From: Campylobacterota bacterium | GTDB taxonomy: Bacteria > Campylobacterota > Campylobacteria > Campylobacterales > SZUA-545 | NCBI GenBank assembly: GCA_030836705.1 | Contig: JAUPLZ010000004.1 | Coordinates: 1 to 5,602, forward strand | Direction of reading: 5' to 3' | Length of the DNA stretch: 5,602 bases | The notes under the pieces: model-generated | What the model was told of the DNA's origin: nothing | Seen by the model: only the letters and a program-made list of their open reading frames with translations | The model's database searches: none | Position numbers and translations under genes: made by a program | Shown: one piece after another, positions 5,509 through 5,602 of the stretch | Layout: every line of letters starts with the position of its first letter | How positions within the stretch are numbered: the stretch's first letter is position 1

Positions 5509-5514
5509 TATACT
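5509..5514 (+). promoter_or_regulatory. -10 element of the right-edge gene
   Basis: TATACT matches five of six -10 consensus bases; the overlapping TATAGT at 5504-5509 is an alternative. T-rich sequence lies upstream (5483-5492), in the manner of Campylobacterota promoters that lack a fixed -35. Transcription would begin near 5521, about 25 nt before the start codon. Confidence 0.4.
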
Positions 5515-5530
5515 ACCGATTCATATAAAA

Positions 5531-5536
5531 AAGGAG
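5531..5536 (+). promoter_or_regulatory. Ribosome binding site of the right-edge gene
   Basis: AAGGAG lies 9 nt before ATG 5546. A nearer ATG at 5538 is too close to the site and its frame stops after 15 codons, so 5546 is the start. Confidence 0.75.
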
Positions 5537-5545
5537 CATGTCCAT

Positions 5546-5602
5546 ATGCGCAAATCCAAAACTATCTTCTTTGCTTTTTTTATAACGGTTTTTGCACTCG
5601 TT
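5546..5602 (+). CDS. Exported protein, N-terminal fragment (cut by window end)
   Basis: Only 19 codons are present: MRKSKTIFFAFFITVFALV. Two basic residue types in the first five positions (Arg2, Lys3, Lys5) and a hydrophobic run from Ile7 make a typical Sec signal peptide or signal anchor, so the product is probably periplasmic, outer-membrane or lipid-anchored. A strong AAGGAG site and a plausible -10 precede it. It is transcribed away from the IS3 remnant and the HEPN-like gene. The mature protein is outside the window, so no function can be given. Confidence 0.7.
   Translation, partial: MRKSKTIFFAFFITVFALV

Larger units (their letters stand above)
5100..5545. other. Intergenic stretch with mobile-element and gene remnants
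   Basis: No intact gene is present between the transposase stop and the gene starting at 5546. The left part is the IS3 fragment; 5275-5325 is AT-rich with nothing recognised; 5326-5502 contains a decayed coding frame on the - strand; the last 40 bases are the promoter and ribosome binding site of the next + strand gene. Confidence 0.6.

Noticed and set aside
1..5602. CRISPR array, tRNA or rRNA genes
   Set aside because: No regularly spaced direct repeats, no tRNA-like cloverleaf or CCA end, and no rRNA-like sequence was recognised on either strand.

Overview
The window is AT-rich and has closely packed bacterial genes with c-type cytochromes, Shine-Dalgarno sites of the AAGGAG type and lipid-anchored or secreted products. 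The style of the cytochromes (a small diheme lipoprotein; a membrane protein whose Met-ligand half precedes its CxxCH half) suggests a sulfur- or hydrogen-oxidising Campylobacterota (Sulfurimonas/Sulfurovum-like). This is inferred from protein style only; no marker gene is present.

Layout. Bases 1-352 hold no convincing gene but contain two short tandem duplications and a small palindrome (TGTCA-N5-TGACA) upstream of a diheme cytochrome c lipoprotein on the + strand (353-1066). The gap after it (1067-1323) holds what looks like the decayed helix-turn-helix end of a REP-associated (Y1/RAYT-like) transposase on the - strand. A 21-nt element in this gap recurs inverted, with 18 of 21 bases matching, at 73-93, so the cytochrome gene sits between two inverted copies.

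On the - strand, 4300 to 1324 is a two-gene operon with its own candidate promoter at about 4326-4354. The first gene encodes a two-TM protein with a periplasmic monoheme cytochrome c segment whose halves are in permuted order, followed by a long helical region. The second gene overlaps it by 14 nt and encodes a 633-aa secreted protein with a CHAC-centred domain and an NTF2-like C-terminal domain. The tight overlap suggests a joint periplasmic function, possibly redox or heme related, but no pathway can be assigned.

Further right, 4436-5068 (-) encodes a soluble protein with a HEPN-like R-N-x3-H motif. Its ATG lies immediately next to the terminal inverted repeat of a truncated IS3-family element (5069 to about 5215), whose transposase C-terminus is still readable. 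The longer GTG-initiated form of this ORF would take its first ten residues from the IS. Beyond the IS is another decayed coding stretch (5326-5502, -). At the right edge a new + strand gene begins with a good ribosome binding site and a signal peptide (5546 onward, cut by the window). Overall this is accessory, transposon-scarred DNA carrying cytochrome and periplasmic genes, not a core housekeeping region.
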